Below are positions 8,984 to 17,753 of a DNA stretch of 64,000 bases, piece by piece (the stretch's first letter is position 1; each line of letters opens with the position of its first letter). Below the pieces are notes generated by a model. It saw only the letters and a list, made by a program, of their open reading frames with translations. It was not told where the DNA came from and did no database searches. Position numbers and translations under genes: made by a program. The stretch spans positions 682,001 through 746,000 of the forward strand of contig WLWT01000002.1 in assembly GCA_012103455.1 (NCBI GenBank), written 5' to 3'. This stretch comes from Gammaproteobacteria bacterium. Lineage in GTDB: Bacteria; Pseudomonadota; Gammaproteobacteria; HK1.

Positions 8984-9256
8984 TCAGCAAAGACCGTGTT
9001 CTTTTAGTTTCTTGCGTAAAGTGCCGCGGGAGAGGCCTAGGATTTGCGCTGCTACGCTTTGGTTTCCGCTGGTTTGAGCGAGGACTCGCTGTAGTAGAGG
9101 GCGTTCGACTTCTCTTAGCACCATTTGGTACAGACCGGCCGTCTCATGGCCATCTAATGCCGCGAAGTAGGCATCAATAGCGTCGCTAACACAGTCGCAG
9201 AGCGATTTTGTGCCGTCCACATGCGCGTTGCGCAAGATGTTATCGGCGTCGTTCAC
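8984..9256 (-). CDS. fis: Fis-family nucleoid DNA-binding protein
   Basis: 90 residues. The C-terminal helix-turn-helix is clear (G-N-Q-S-V-A-A-Q-I-L-G-L then S-R-G-T-L-R-K-K-L-K), very close to E. coli Fis (98 aa). Fis bends DNA and controls stable RNA genes, recombination and replication. Its GTG start overlaps the dusB stop (GTGA, 9253-9256), the usual coupled dusB-fis arrangement. Because dusB is broken here, fis translation would have to restart independently or by ribosomes reaching the terminal dusB frame. Confidence 0.93.
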   Translation of the reverse strand: MNDADNILRNAHVDGTKSLCDCVSDAIDAYFAALDGHETAGLYQMVLREVERPLLQRVLAQTSGNQSVAAQILGLSRGTLRKKLKEHGLC

Positions 9257-10225
9257 GCCGCTAGCGCTTCCTCAAGAGGACGCTGTTTCAGAAACTCGCG
9301 AGTGATGCGCAACTGTTCCTCGGCAGACTCGACCCGGTTGACACGCGCCCAATATACCTTACCGCCTGGTCTCGCCTTGCAGTACCAAGCCAGATGTTTA
9401 CGCGCAATGCGTACCCTCATCCACTCGCCATAGAAGCGGTGCACACCCTGAATATGAGTCAAAAAGGTGTCACATATTTCGTCCAACGATACCGGCGGCA
9501 AGTGAGCATCGTGGTCCAGATAGTAACGGATTTGTTTGAATATCCATGGATTACCCTGCGCGCCGCGGCCGATCATCAAGCCGTCGGCACCTGTAAATTC
9601 AAGTAATTGCGTTGCTTGCTCGGGTGTTAGCACATCCCTGTTCGCCAAGATTGGGGTCGATACCGCCGCTTTAATCGAGCGCACCGTGTCGAACTCCGCT
9701 GAGCTTTTGAAGCCACAAGTTCTAGTGCGGCCACTCCAGCAGCTTCGGCCAACCGTGCGATAGCGACTCCATTTCGATTATCAGGGCTCCAACCCGTGCG
9801 TATCTTGAGCATGACCGGCACATCCACAGCGGCGACTATTGCATCCAAGATACATCCAACCAACGCCCCGTCGCGCAGCAACGCTGAGCCGGCTGCTACA
9901 TTGCATACTTTCTTGGCCGGGCATCCCATGTTGATGTCGATGATATCGGCACCGCGGTCCCGCGCCGCGCTGGCGGCGCGGGCGAGCTGGGCGGGATTAG
10001 TGCCCACGATTTGCACTGAACGCGGCGCCACTTCACCGGTATGGTCAAGGCGTAGACGACTCTTGCGGGTTTTCCACAATCGCTCATCGCTGCTGATGAC
10101 CATTTCGCAGACGGCCAAATCGGCGTCTAGGGCGCGGCAAAGCGCTCTAAAGGGCTGATCGGTTACCCCTCTGTCATAGGGGCCAACGCCAAGCCCCGAC
10201 CGACATTGTAGGGACCTATCTGCAT
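9253..10225 (-). pseudogene. dusB: broken tRNA-dihydrouridine synthase B
   Basis: Three frames together give a DusB protein. Frame 1 starts at ATG 10225 (M-Q-I-G-P-Y-N-V-G ... A-P-M-T-E-G) and hits TAA at 10163. One missing base near 10166-10172 would join it to G-V-T-D-Q-P-F-R-A-L-C and on to N-M-G-C-P-A-K-K-V, which holds the catalytic cysteine, and to K-I-R-T-G-W. After G-V-A-A-L (about 9720) roughly 20 nt are missing: the conserved H-G-R-T-R segment is absent and the frame changes to G-F-K-S-S-A-E-F-D-T-V-R-S-I-K-A-A-V, which then runs to the stop overlapping fis. Two independent lesions argue for a true pseudogene, though sequencing error at the single-base site is possible. Confidence 0.85.
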
Positions 10226-10383
10226 GGGTTTTATTCTGATAGTAAAAGTGTTCGCACTTGCCGCGCGGACACTGCGCTTCCTGTCAGGACAAAGGTAAGC
10301 AATCCACACTTCAATCATAGCCCTTGGATGGCGGATAGTACCTGTTGATGTCAATTCCGTGAAGGAAAAAAAGCGCCGCCCTA

Positions 10384-10925
10384 TCATATGAATTCGAACT
10401 CGAAGCTAACCGCTGTATCATCAGGCGCGAGCAAATCGAGCCTAAAGTTGACGGTCGCTCCCGCCGCCATCTCGTCAGCCGGCGTCGGCGCAGAGGAGGC
10501 GAGATATTCACCCGGCATAAACATCCTCGACGCGATAACTTGCCCACTCACGTTGAAAAGACTAAGGCGAATAACAGAAAATGGCCGTGGCCGGGCGTGA
10601 TCGTTGACGATGCCCCCCGTATTTAAAGAGCGCCACCGTATTTCGGATGTACACGCACGCCCCGGCTAGCCATCCGTATAAGTTCACGCCTGTCCGGCAA
10701 CGACCAACCCCGGCAGCCGGCGATGCCGCACAAGTGGTTTACAGCATCGCTTGCCTGGGGATAGCGGCTCAGTAGATCAGCCGGCACGAACCATGCGTAC
10801 TGCAGCGGCAGAGCCAATGCCAAGACAAGGATCGCTACCACCCCTGCCACTGCGCGGCCAAGCTGGCGCGGTGGCGGCTCCACACCGGCCATATCATCGC
10901 CTCGCAGCGGCGCAGGGATCTCCTC
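10384..10925 (-). pseudogene. broken DUF3426 (zinc-ribbon/MJ0042 type) membrane protein gene
   Basis: The gene normally between prmA and dusB. A frame from about 10925 to 10623 gives one membrane segment (residues 15-33 from ATG 10892) and the DUF3426 start (C-G-I-A-G-C ... V-R-V-H-P-K-Y-G-G-A-L), then stops at TAA. One added T in the CTTTAAA context would join it to L-N-T-G-G-I-V-N, then L-F-N-V-S-G-Q-V-I-A-S-R-M-F-M-P-G-E-Y-L and the terminal F-E-F-E-F-I ending at 10384. The N-terminal zinc ribbon expected in this family is missing: only about 75 bp separate the remnant from prmA. So there is a 5' deletion plus a frameshift. Confidence 0.75.
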
Positions 10926-11000
10926 CTAGCCTGGACCTTGTGCGTCTCGCAATCCGGTCCCTGAATATCGTCGTCTGCATAGCCTAGCGCCGATCGCCTT

Positions 11001-11900
11001 TTATTCGGCCACCACTGACGATTGTGCCCGCGTCGCAGTAATGCATACCCATCCCTCGCGCTCGTGCATATCCACCAACTCCAGCCGTGAAGTGTACGCC
11101 GCGGCCACCGGCTCAGCCTGTTCAACCAATATGCCCGACAGCACGATAGTGCCACCGGGTGCGAGTAATTGACTCAATTCCGGAGCCAACGCTACCAGGG
11201 GACCGGCGAGGATATTGGCTAGCAGCAGATCCGGATGAACAGTGCTCAACTGCTCACGATCCGTCACCATCGTCATCTGGTGGACCCATTCATTGCGTTC
11301 GGCGTTGTCGTGCGCCGCGGTGAGCGCTTGCGCGTCGGTGTCAAAAAACCACGCATGGCTTCCGCCTAAACACAAAGCCGCCAGCGCCAACACACCGCAG
11401 CCGCAGCCGTAATCGACGATCCGTTCAGCGGGCATCGCTCGCCGCTCGATCGCCTCAAGGCAAAGCGCCGTCGTCGGGTGCGTGCCGGTGCCAAAAGCAA
11501 GCCCAGGATCAAGGCGCACCACCGTCCTCAAACCATCGGGAATGCCGTAGTTGCTCGGGTAGATCCACAACCGCTCGCCAAAACGCATCGGCCTGAACCG
11601 ATCCATCCACGCCCGTTCCCATGTCCGATCTTCGAGCCGATGGCATATCCATTGGGCCCCGCAAAGACCCAGACGGGCACTGATCCCCGCCGCGATCGCC
11701 TCCCAATCAACACTCTCCTCGTACAACCCCTCGATCCGGGTCGCCGCCCAGATCGGGGTCGTACCAAGCGCAGGCTCATACAGCGGTTGATCACCTGCAT
11801 CTAAGAGCGAGACGGCGCCGGCGCCACTTCGTTCCAAAGCCTCGGCGATGGCATCGGCCATGGACTCACCGGCAACGATGGAGAGCCGCCGCCAGCCCAT
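11001..11900 (-). CDS. prmA: ribosomal protein L11 methyltransferase
   Basis: 299 residues, close to E. coli PrmA (293). It trimethylates L11 with S-adenosylmethionine. The N-terminal L11-recognition domain is followed by D-P-G-L-A-F-G-T-G-T-H-P-T-T (about 131-144), the SAM loop D-Y-G-C-G-C-G-V-L-A (about 162) and the catalytic-site L-L-A-N-I-L-A-G-P-L. It lies 48 bp downstream of accC in the same direction. The SAM loop has C where G-S-G is more usual (G-C-G-C-G-V), a mild deviation. Confidence 0.95.
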   Translation of the reverse strand: MGWRRLSIVAGESMADAIAEALERSGAGAVSLLDAGDQPLYEPALGTTPIWAATRIEGLYEESVDWEAIAAGISARLGLCGAQWICHRLEDRTWERAWMDRFRPMRFGERLWIYPSNYGIPDGLRTVVRLDPGLAFGTGTHPTTALCLEAIERRAMPAERIVDYGCGCGVLALAALCLGGSHAWFFDTDAQALTAAHDNAERNEWVHQMTMVTDREQLSTVHPDLLLANILAGPLVALAPELSQLLAPGGTIVLSGILVEQAEPVAAAYTSRLELVDMHEREGWVCITATRAQSSVVAE

Positions 11901-11948
11901 ATCAATGTGGTGTCACGGCTGGCGGTATAGCGATCATTGAGAAAAGGA

Positions 11949-13289
11949 TCATCGAGAGAGGCGGTTTTCCAGGTAATGAATACTAACACCGCCTTCAATG
12001 AAGGCGGCGTCTTTTAGCAAGCGAGCATGTAGTGGCAAGTTGGTCTTGATACCATCGATGACATATTCGGTGAGAGCAGTACGCATCCTGGCCAATGCGG
12101 CGGCCCGATCGTCGCCATAGCAAATTAATTTACCGATCAGGGAGTCGTAATAAGGCGGCACGCTGTAACCGGAGTAAACATGGGAATCGACCCGCACTCC
12201 CGGCCCTCCTGGCTGATGCAGAAAATCGATCGTGCCCGGACTCGGCATGAAACTTTCCGGATCTTCGGCATTGATACGGCATTCGATGGCATGACCCCGC
12301 ACCTCGATGTCCGACTGCTTATACGGCAACGGCTCACCGGCGGCCACTAGAAGTTGGGCTTTCACCAGATCGATACCGGTGACGAATTCCGTCACCGGAT
12401 GCTCCACCTGAAGGCGGGTGTTCATTTCAATGAAGTAGAACTCACCGTCTTGAAACAAAAACTCGAACGTGCCGGCTCCCCGGTAGCCGATGTCTTTGCA
12501 CGCTTTAACACACCGGGCGCCTAGACGATCGCGCATACGGCGCGTGATTCCGGGTGCGGGCGCTTCCTCTATAACTTTTTGGTGGCGCCGCTGCATGGAA
12601 CAGTCCCGCTCGCCCAAGTGAACGGTATTACCGTCATGATCCGCCAGCACCTGAATCTCGATATGCCGGGGACATTCAAGGTATTTCTCGATGTAGACGG
12701 TATCGTCCCCGAAGGCCGCTTTGGCCTCGGTGCGGGTGAGCGAGATGGCGTTCAGCAATGTCGCTTCACCGTGCACCACCCGCATACCCCGGCCACCACC
12801 ACCAGCGGCGGCTTTGATGATGATGGGATAGCCTACGTCCCTGGCGATCCGCAGATTTTCATCGGCCTGTTCCGGTAGCGGTCCATCCGATCCCGGTACG
12901 CAGGGCACCTTGGCGGCCTTCATGGCAGCGATGGCGGACACCTTATCGCCCATCAAACGAATGGTTTCCGGGCGTGGTCCTACGAATACAAATCCACTTT
13001 TTTCCACCCGCTCAGCGAAGTCGGCATTTTCGGAGAGAAATCCATAGCCTGGATGGATGGCGACTGCGTCGGTGACCTCAGCGGCACTGACCACGGCGGG
13101 AATACTGAGATAACTCTCATTCGCCTGAGCCGGTCCTATGCAAACGGACTCATCGGCCAAGCGCACGTGCTTGAGGTGACGGTCCGCATCCGAGTGCACC
13201 GCTACAGTGCGTACTCCCAACTCCCGGCAAGCCCTCAAGATCCGCAATGCGATCTCGCCACGGTTGGCGATAACAAGTTTTTCAAACAC
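11949..13289 (-). CDS. accC: acetyl-CoA carboxylase, biotin carboxylase subunit
   Basis: About 446 residues from GTG 13289; GTG 13307 and TTG 13292 are alternatives. The N terminus F-E-K-L-V-I-A-N-R-G-E-I-A matches the family best from 13289. It carboxylates biotin on AccB using ATP and bicarbonate. ATP-grasp glycine loop G-G-G-G-R-G-M-R at about 163-170, and catalytic E-M-N-T-R-L-Q-V-E-H-P-V-T-E near 286. Full length (E. coli 449). Downstream of accB in the usual accBC order. Confidence 0.96.
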   Translation of the reverse strand: MFEKLVIANRGEIALRILRACRELGVRTVAVHSDADRHLKHVRLADESVCIGPAQANESYLSIPAVVSAAEVTDAVAIHPGYGFLSENADFAERVEKSGFVFVGPRPETIRLMGDKVSAIAAMKAAKVPCVPGSDGPLPEQADENLRIARDVGYPIIIKAAAGGGGRGMRVVHGEATLLNAISLTRTEAKAAFGDDTVYIEKYLECPRHIEIQVLADHDGNTVHLGERDCSMQRRHQKVIEEAPAPGITRRMRDRLGARCVKACKDIGYRGAGTFEFLFQDGEFYFIEMNTRLQVEHPVTEFVTGIDLVKAQLLVAAGEPLPYKQSDIEVRGHAIECRINAEDPESFMPSPGTIDFLHQPGGPGVRVDSHVYSGYSVPPYYDSLIGKLICYGDDRAAALARMRTALTEYVIDGIKTNLPLHARLLKDAAFIEGGVSIHYLENRLSR

Positions 13290-13315
13290 CAATCTTGACC
13301 GCCCCACCCCTTAAC

Positions 13316-13345
13316 AAATAGCTAACCGGCAAATAGCTAACCGAT
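13316..13345. repeat. 2 x 15-bp tandem duplication spanning the accB stop codon
   Basis: AAATAGCTAACCGGC (13316-13330) is followed directly by AAATAGCTAACCGAT (13331-13345). On the accB strand the unit contains the accB stop TAG, so a second in-frame TAG lies 15 nt further on. The duplication also sets the accB-accC spacing. Confidence 0.85.
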
Positions 13346-13774
13346 GATCATCAACGTTTGCCCGTACTCTACGGGCGCGCCGTTTTCGACCAAGATGGCA
13401 CGCACCACACCGGCGCTATCAGCCTCGATCTGATTCATGATTTTCATCGCCTCAATGATGCAAACGATATCGCCGGCATTAACGGCACTGCCCACATCCA
13501 CAAATGGCCGCGCACCGGGCGATGCCGAGCGATAGAAAGTACCCACGATAGGGGAAACGACGCCCTGGCCTTCTTCAGCTTCCGGCGCGGCTGCAGGTTG
13601 GGAGGATTCGGCGATCACCGGCGCGGGTGCCACCGGACTTATGACTTGAGGTGCGCCAGCGGCCGATACGCCGCGGGCGATGCGCACGTATTCCTCGCCC
13701 TCCCGGATCTCAAGCTCACCGATGCTCGACTCCTCCATGAGTTCAATGAGCTTCTTGACCTTACGTATATCCAT
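13337..13774 (-). CDS. accB: acetyl-CoA carboxylase biotin carboxyl carrier protein
   Basis: 145 residues. N-terminal helical domain (K-K-L-I-E-L-M-E-E-S), an Ala/Pro-rich linker (about 40-70) and the C-terminal biotinyl domain (V-V-S-P-I-V-G-T-F-Y). The biotinylated lysine lies in E-A-M-K-I-M-N-Q at about residue 111. The residue after the lysine is Ile, where Met or Leu is usual. First gene of accB-accC. A perfect inverted repeat lies about 30-47 bp upstream of its start. Confidence 0.96.
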   Translation of the reverse strand: MDIRKVKKLIELMEESSIGELEIREGEEYVRIARGVSAAGAPQVISPVAPAPVIAESSQPAAAPEAEEGQGVVSPIVGTFYRSASPGARPFVDVGSAVNAGDIVCIIEAMKIMNQIEADSAGVVRAILVENGAPVEYGQTLMIIG

Positions 13775-13804
13775 AGACAGGTGACCCTTCTTGACAGTAC
13801 ACCC

Positions 13805-13821
13805 AAACGGTTAAACCGTTT
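13805..13821. promoter_or_regulatory. perfect 8-bp inverted repeat upstream of accB, candidate operator
   Basis: AAACGGTT (13805-13812), one central A, AACCGTTT (13814-13821). It sits 31-47 bp upstream of the accB start, where a repressor or activator of fatty-acid synthesis could bind. On the plus strand it is followed by a short T-run and could act as a hairpin, but no plus-strand gene ends here. Function is inferred only from position and symmetry. Confidence 0.45.
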
Positions 13822-13959
13822 TTACAATAGGCGGGTGATGACCCTCAAACAGAGCCGCAAAGAACCTTCCAATGAAGCGTCCAAAAAGAGCACAGTTAGC
13901 CGCGCGTTCGCCGAGGATGGCGGCAAGACTAGCACACTCCGCCGAATTCTGGCCGTAAC

Positions 13960-14553
13960 TTACAACAATCCGGTAAGTACCGATCGAAGCGCCTCATCGG
14001 CAATGATGCCTGCCTTCAGATAAGCGAGATGACCCGTGCGGTCGAGTACTGCCGTATATGGCAGGGCGCCGATCCGGTTGCCATAGGATCGGGTTATTTT
14101 CATCACCGCTTCCTGACCCACGAGCAGGGGAAACTCAATAGCGAATTCGGTGGCGAACTGACGTACCGCCGCCATGTCATCCATGGCCAAGCCCACCACC
14201 TGCAATCCGCTGGCGCCGTAGTCTCGTTGCAGTTGCGCAAGCAATGGCATTTCCTCTCTACAGGGTGCGCACCAGGTGGCCCAAAAATTCACCACCACTA
14301 CTTTGCCGCTCCACTCGCTTAAGGTGCGCAGCCCACCGTCTGGATCCGGTAACTCAAAAGCAGGCCCGGGCTTGCCGAGCATGGTCGGTGGTGGTGGCAG
14401 CGGTTTGTCCGGTATGAGTTGCACGAATTGAGGCTCCGGCGGCGGCTCGTAGAGAAACCAACGCCAACCAAAATACCCGGACACAGCACCCATCACCGCC
14501 GCTAGCAGCAAAGCCACTAAGAAGCCAGGCGTTGGTAACGCGGACACGATCAA
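13960..14553 (-). CDS. TlpA/ResA-like membrane-anchored thioredoxin
   Basis: 197 residues. One N-terminal membrane anchor (about 10-33), a Pro-rich linker, then a thioredoxin-like domain with active site F-W-A-T-W-C-A-P-C-R (Cys near 96 and 99) and the cis-Pro region A-L-P-Y-T. Such periplasmic proteins reduce apo-cytochrome c or oxidase copper-site cysteines. It overlaps dsbD by 4 bp, so DsbD is the likely electron donor. The exact target (cytochrome c maturation or CuA assembly) cannot be told; the cox cluster is 14 kb away. Confidence 0.9.
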   Translation of the reverse strand: MIVSALPTPGFLVALLLAAVMGAVSGYFGWRWFLYEPPPEPQFVQLIPDKPLPPPPTMLGKPGPAFELPDPDGGLRTLSEWSGKVVVVNFWATWCAPCREEMPLLAQLQRDYGASGLQVVGLAMDDMAAVRQFATEFAIEFPLLVGQEAVMKITRSYGNRIGALPYTAVLDRTGHLAYLKAGIIADEALRSVLTGLL

Positions 14554-17042
14554 GAGCCGAAGGTGCGCAGCACGTGTGCGTGAAACGTGGGCGCATCCAT
14601 TTCGCCGACGATGCGAAACGCTTTCTTCTCCCCGCCATCGAGACCGAAAAACTGGATAGTCGGAGGCCCTTGCAAACCGAAATGACGGGTGAGAGTGGTA
14701 TCGGTCTCATCCCACGCGGTGACATCGGTTTTTAACAACTCGACGCCACCGAGTGCGGCCCTGACCCCCGGATCGGTAAACACTTCACGCTCCATGGTTT
14801 TGCATGACACACACCAATCCGCGTAGTAGTCCAACATGGCCGGTTTGCCAGCCGCGTTCGCCTGCGCCACCGCGGCGCGCAAACCCTCTAGGCCCTTGAC
14901 CAACTTGAAGTCCAACTGCTCAACTCTCACCAATGGCCGCAGCGGATCGCCATTACCGCTCGCGGCGCCCACCACCAACACCCCTCCGTAAACCAGCCCC
15001 ACTAAACCAAGCCCTTTCCAAAAACGGCGCCAACCACTGGCGCTGATCTCCAGCACATCCAGCGCACCCATATAGATAGCCGTGACGATGAACAGCGCCG
15101 CCCAAAGCAACATGGTGGCCCACTGCGGGAGCAGTCCCCGCTCAAGGAAGGTGATGGCAACGCCCAATAAGACGACGCCAAAGAAGACCTTCACACCCTC
15201 CATCCACGCTCCCACCCGCGGCAACAACTGACCGGCCGAGAGACCGACCAGCAGCAGCGGCACACCCATACCCATAGCCAAGGTATACAGGGCGAACCCG
15301 CCTAGCACCGGATCTTGGCTAGACGAGATATAAGCGACCGCGGCGAACAACGGCGGTGCGATGCACGGCCCGACGATGAGCGCGCTCAACACGCCCATGA
15401 TGGCCACGCCGATGAACGAACCGCCACGCTGTTTGTTGCTGAGTTCAGTCAGTTTCGACTGCAAACTGGCCGGCACTTGCAAGTCGTAGAACCCGAACAT
15501 GGATAGGGCGAGCGCGATAAATACCGCCACGCTAGCGGCCAGCACCCAGGCGTTTTGTAGGGCGATCTGCAAATTGAAGTCAGCAAGACCCGCGGCTATA
15601 CCTGCCAACGTGTAGGTCAATGCCATACCTTGTACATAGATGAAAGAGAGCGCGAAGCCACGCGCCCGCGAACAATTTTCCCCTGCCCCCATGATGAGGC
15701 TGGAGAGGATGGGGATCATTGGAAAAACACACGGCGTCAAGGCCAGCAGCAGGCCGGCCGCGAAGAACGTCAAGATGGTGCCAAGGAGTTGGCCCGAGCC
15801 TATCAAGATTTGCAGTTGGTCCTGCTCGGCGACGGGCGCCGCCTGCACACTACCTGCCCCGAGCGTCGCTGCAACCGCCACGGGTACAAGGCTAGGGCTG
15901 GCCGATAAAGAGCCGGCCACAGGGTTAGCCTTGTACTGCGGCGGCAACTCGAGCGTGAACTGTTTATGTATAGGCGGATAACAAAGCCCTGCTTCCGCGC
16001 AACCCTGGTAGGTAATTTTGAGATTCACTTGCGGTGCAGACGCAGCCATCCGCCGAAGATTAATGCGGGCCACCGCCTCGCCGTAAAACACCGGCACATC
16101 ACCGAAGAATTCATCTGTTCGGATAGTACCCGGGGCCATACCGATACCATCCAAAGACACCCCGGGTGAGTCTTTGATGGCGACTTTTATCTTGTCCCGG
16201 TACAAGTAGTAGTCGTCAACAACCCGCCAGCGCGCTTCCACCGTGGTGCCATCGATAACCACGGTCTGCAATACAAAAGCGACCTGCGGATCTAAGAATT
16301 CGGGCTCTACACCACCGAATCCCAGAGCAGCGCCTAGGCGCTCGAAGGCCCCGCCGCCTGTATCGACCCCATCGAAGTTAGCCTTAACAATACCGGATTG
16401 CGGCAAAACCGGGCTTTGTTGACCTAAGGACAAGCCAGTGGCGTCATCACCACCTGCCGGTAACGGCTCCATTACCGGCATAACTGTTGGCGTTGCCCGA
16501 GCGGTAGTTGCCCAAGTGGTAGTTGACTGAGCGATGGTTGCCCCGGCAGTTGGCGCCAGCATGTTGGCGCCAGCCTTGGTGCTGGCGGCCACTGCTCGCG
16601 GTGGCACACGGACCGTGATTTGGCGCACCGAGGGAGGGTAACAAAGACCCGCATCCGCGCACCCTTGGGATCTGACAGCGAGCACGATGTCACCACCGCC
16701 TTCCTCGACGGCCACCTCTATGGGCACCTGTTGGCGGTAGACCTCCACTTCGCCGAAGTAAGGATCCGCCTTGATCTTGCCTTTGGGCATGACCATGTTG
16801 CCCAGCACCACCCCTGGGCTTTGCGTAGCTATAGCGAAGCGGCTACGCACCAGATAGTAGCCCTCTTCAATGCGCCAAATGAGGTGAATTGCGTCACTAT
16901 CTGCCGAAGCTTTAAGCTTGAAAGCTTGCTCAGGATCTAAAAACTCCGGCTCAGCCGTTACATCCTTGGAGGCCGCATGGGTGGACGCAGCCACCAGGAG
17001 CTGAATAAATGCGGCGGTTAACAATAGATAAGGCGTTCGCAT
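14550..17042 (-). CDS. dsbD: thiol:disulfide interchange protein DsbD with duplicated alpha domain
   Basis: 830 residues against about 565-600 for the usual protein. Signal peptide (1-23). The excess is a second N-terminal DsbD-alpha-like domain: P-E-F-L-D-P-E-Q-A-F (about 32) with Q-G-C-A-D-A-G-L-C-Y-P-P, then again P-E-F-L-D-P-Q-V-A-F (about 245) with Q-G-C-A-E-A-G-L-C-Y-P-P. A Thr/Ala-rich linker with short repeats joins them. Then come the membrane domain with C-V-F-P-M-I-P and C-I-A-P-P (about 415-640) and the gamma thioredoxin domain with D-W-C-V-S-C-K (about 741). It passes cytoplasmic reducing power to periplasmic thiol proteins. Coupled to the TlpA-like gene. Confidence 0.94.
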   Translation of the reverse strand: MRTPYLLLTAAFIQLLVAASTHAASKDVTAEPEFLDPEQAFKLKASADSDAIHLIWRIEEGYYLVRSRFAIATQSPGVVLGNMVMPKGKIKADPYFGEVEVYRQQVPIEVAVEEGGGDIVLAVRSQGCADAGLCYPPSVRQITVRVPPRAVAASTKAGANMLAPTAGATIAQSTTTWATTARATPTVMPVMEPLPAGGDDATGLSLGQQSPVLPQSGIVKANFDGVDTGGGAFERLGAALGFGGVEPEFLDPQVAFVLQTVVIDGTTVEARWRVVDDYYLYRDKIKVAIKDSPGVSLDGIGMAPGTIRTDEFFGDVPVFYGEAVARINLRRMAASAPQVNLKITYQGCAEAGLCYPPIHKQFTLELPPQYKANPVAGSLSASPSLVPVAVAATLGAGSVQAAPVAEQDQLQILIGSGQLLGTILTFFAAGLLLALTPCVFPMIPILSSLIMGAGENCSRARGFALSFIYVQGMALTYTLAGIAAGLADFNLQIALQNAWVLAASVAVFIALALSMFGFYDLQVPASLQSKLTELSNKQRGGSFIGVAIMGVLSALIVGPCIAPPLFAAVAYISSSQDPVLGGFALYTLAMGMGVPLLLVGLSAGQLLPRVGAWMEGVKVFFGVVLLGVAITFLERGLLPQWATMLLWAALFIVTAIYMGALDVLEISASGWRRFWKGLGLVGLVYGGVLVVGAASGNGDPLRPLVRVEQLDFKLVKGLEGLRAAVAQANAAGKPAMLDYYADWCVSCKTMEREVFTDPGVRAALGGVELLKTDVTAWDETDTTLTRHFGLQGPPTIQFFGLDGGEKKAFRIVGEMDAPTFHAHVLRTFGS

Positions 17043-17190
17043 GAACTTGCTCGCACTGGAGAGAGTTCGGTGTATTGGCTAGTGCGTACTACACCGCCCA
17101 ACTTCGGACCGCACACCACCGGCTGAGTTCAGCAGGCGGCGATTTGAAAGCAACGATTGCCGATACCTTCGTCCTCTGGGAGTCTTTGTA

Positions 17191-17685
17191 TTGAATCCTT
17201 TCTTTATCATCATGGCAGCGTTCATCGGTGTTCCCGTCGCCGAGATCTATGTGCTGATCAAAGTGGGCGATGAGGTGGGTGTGCTAAACACCATTGGCTT
17301 GGTCATTATTACCGCCCTCATCGGCGCAGCACTGGTCCGCTCACAGGGCTTGGCTACTCTCAGCCGAATTCAAGCTGGATTACAACAAGGGCAGGCGCCT
17401 GGCTTGGTACTGGTGGAAGGCGCTCTTATTTTATTCGCGGGTGCTTTGTTGCTCACCCCGGGTTTCATCACCGATGCCATCGGTTTTTTCTGTTTGATTC
17501 CCACAACTCGAAGATGGCTCGCCAGCCTGGTGGCTAAATACACTATAGTCAAAGCCACCCAGGCAAGCCGGAGGGGCGCCGGTCCTACCTCCAATTCTTC
17601 TTCTCACGGCAGCGGCGTCATCGACGGGGAGTTTAGCCGTGAGCAACACACGAGCAGAGCAGAGCCCAAACACAATCAACGCTGA
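17191..17685 (+). CDS. fxsA: FxsA family inner-membrane protein
   Basis: 164 residues from TTG 17191, which has GGGAG at good spacing. Three to four hydrophobic segments. Conserved G-V-P-V-A-E-I-Y-V-L-I-K-V-G near residues 13-26 and L-L-T-P-G-F-I-T-D-A-I-G. FxsA in E. coli eases exclusion of phage T7 by F plasmids when overproduced; its normal role is unclear. The C-terminal tail (about 125-164) is polar and variable. Position just upstream of groESL is common in proteobacteria. The upstream 148 bp is shared with the divergent dsbD. Confidence 0.88.
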   Translation: MNPFFIIMAAFIGVPVAEIYVLIKVGDEVGVLNTIGLVIITALIGAALVRSQGLATLSRIQAGLQQGQAPGLVLVEGALILFAGALLLTPGFITDAIGFFCLIPTTRRWLASLVAKYTIVKATQASRRGAGPTSNSSSHGSGVIDGEFSREQHTSRAEPKHNQR

Positions 17686-17753
17686 ACGGCCCCGGTCTCA
17701 ATGGCACTAGAGATAGTGCGTATACAGACCTTGATAATTTTTTAAAAAAACAC

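Noticed and set aside
10163..10387. 74-codon minus frame upstream of dusB
   Set aside because: Only its last 20 codons are meaningful; they are the N terminus of the broken dusB.
13358..14023. 221-codon plus-strand frame across accB and the accB upstream region
   Set aside because: Mostly antisense to accB; the free part (about 62 codons from ATG near 13838) has no recognisable features.
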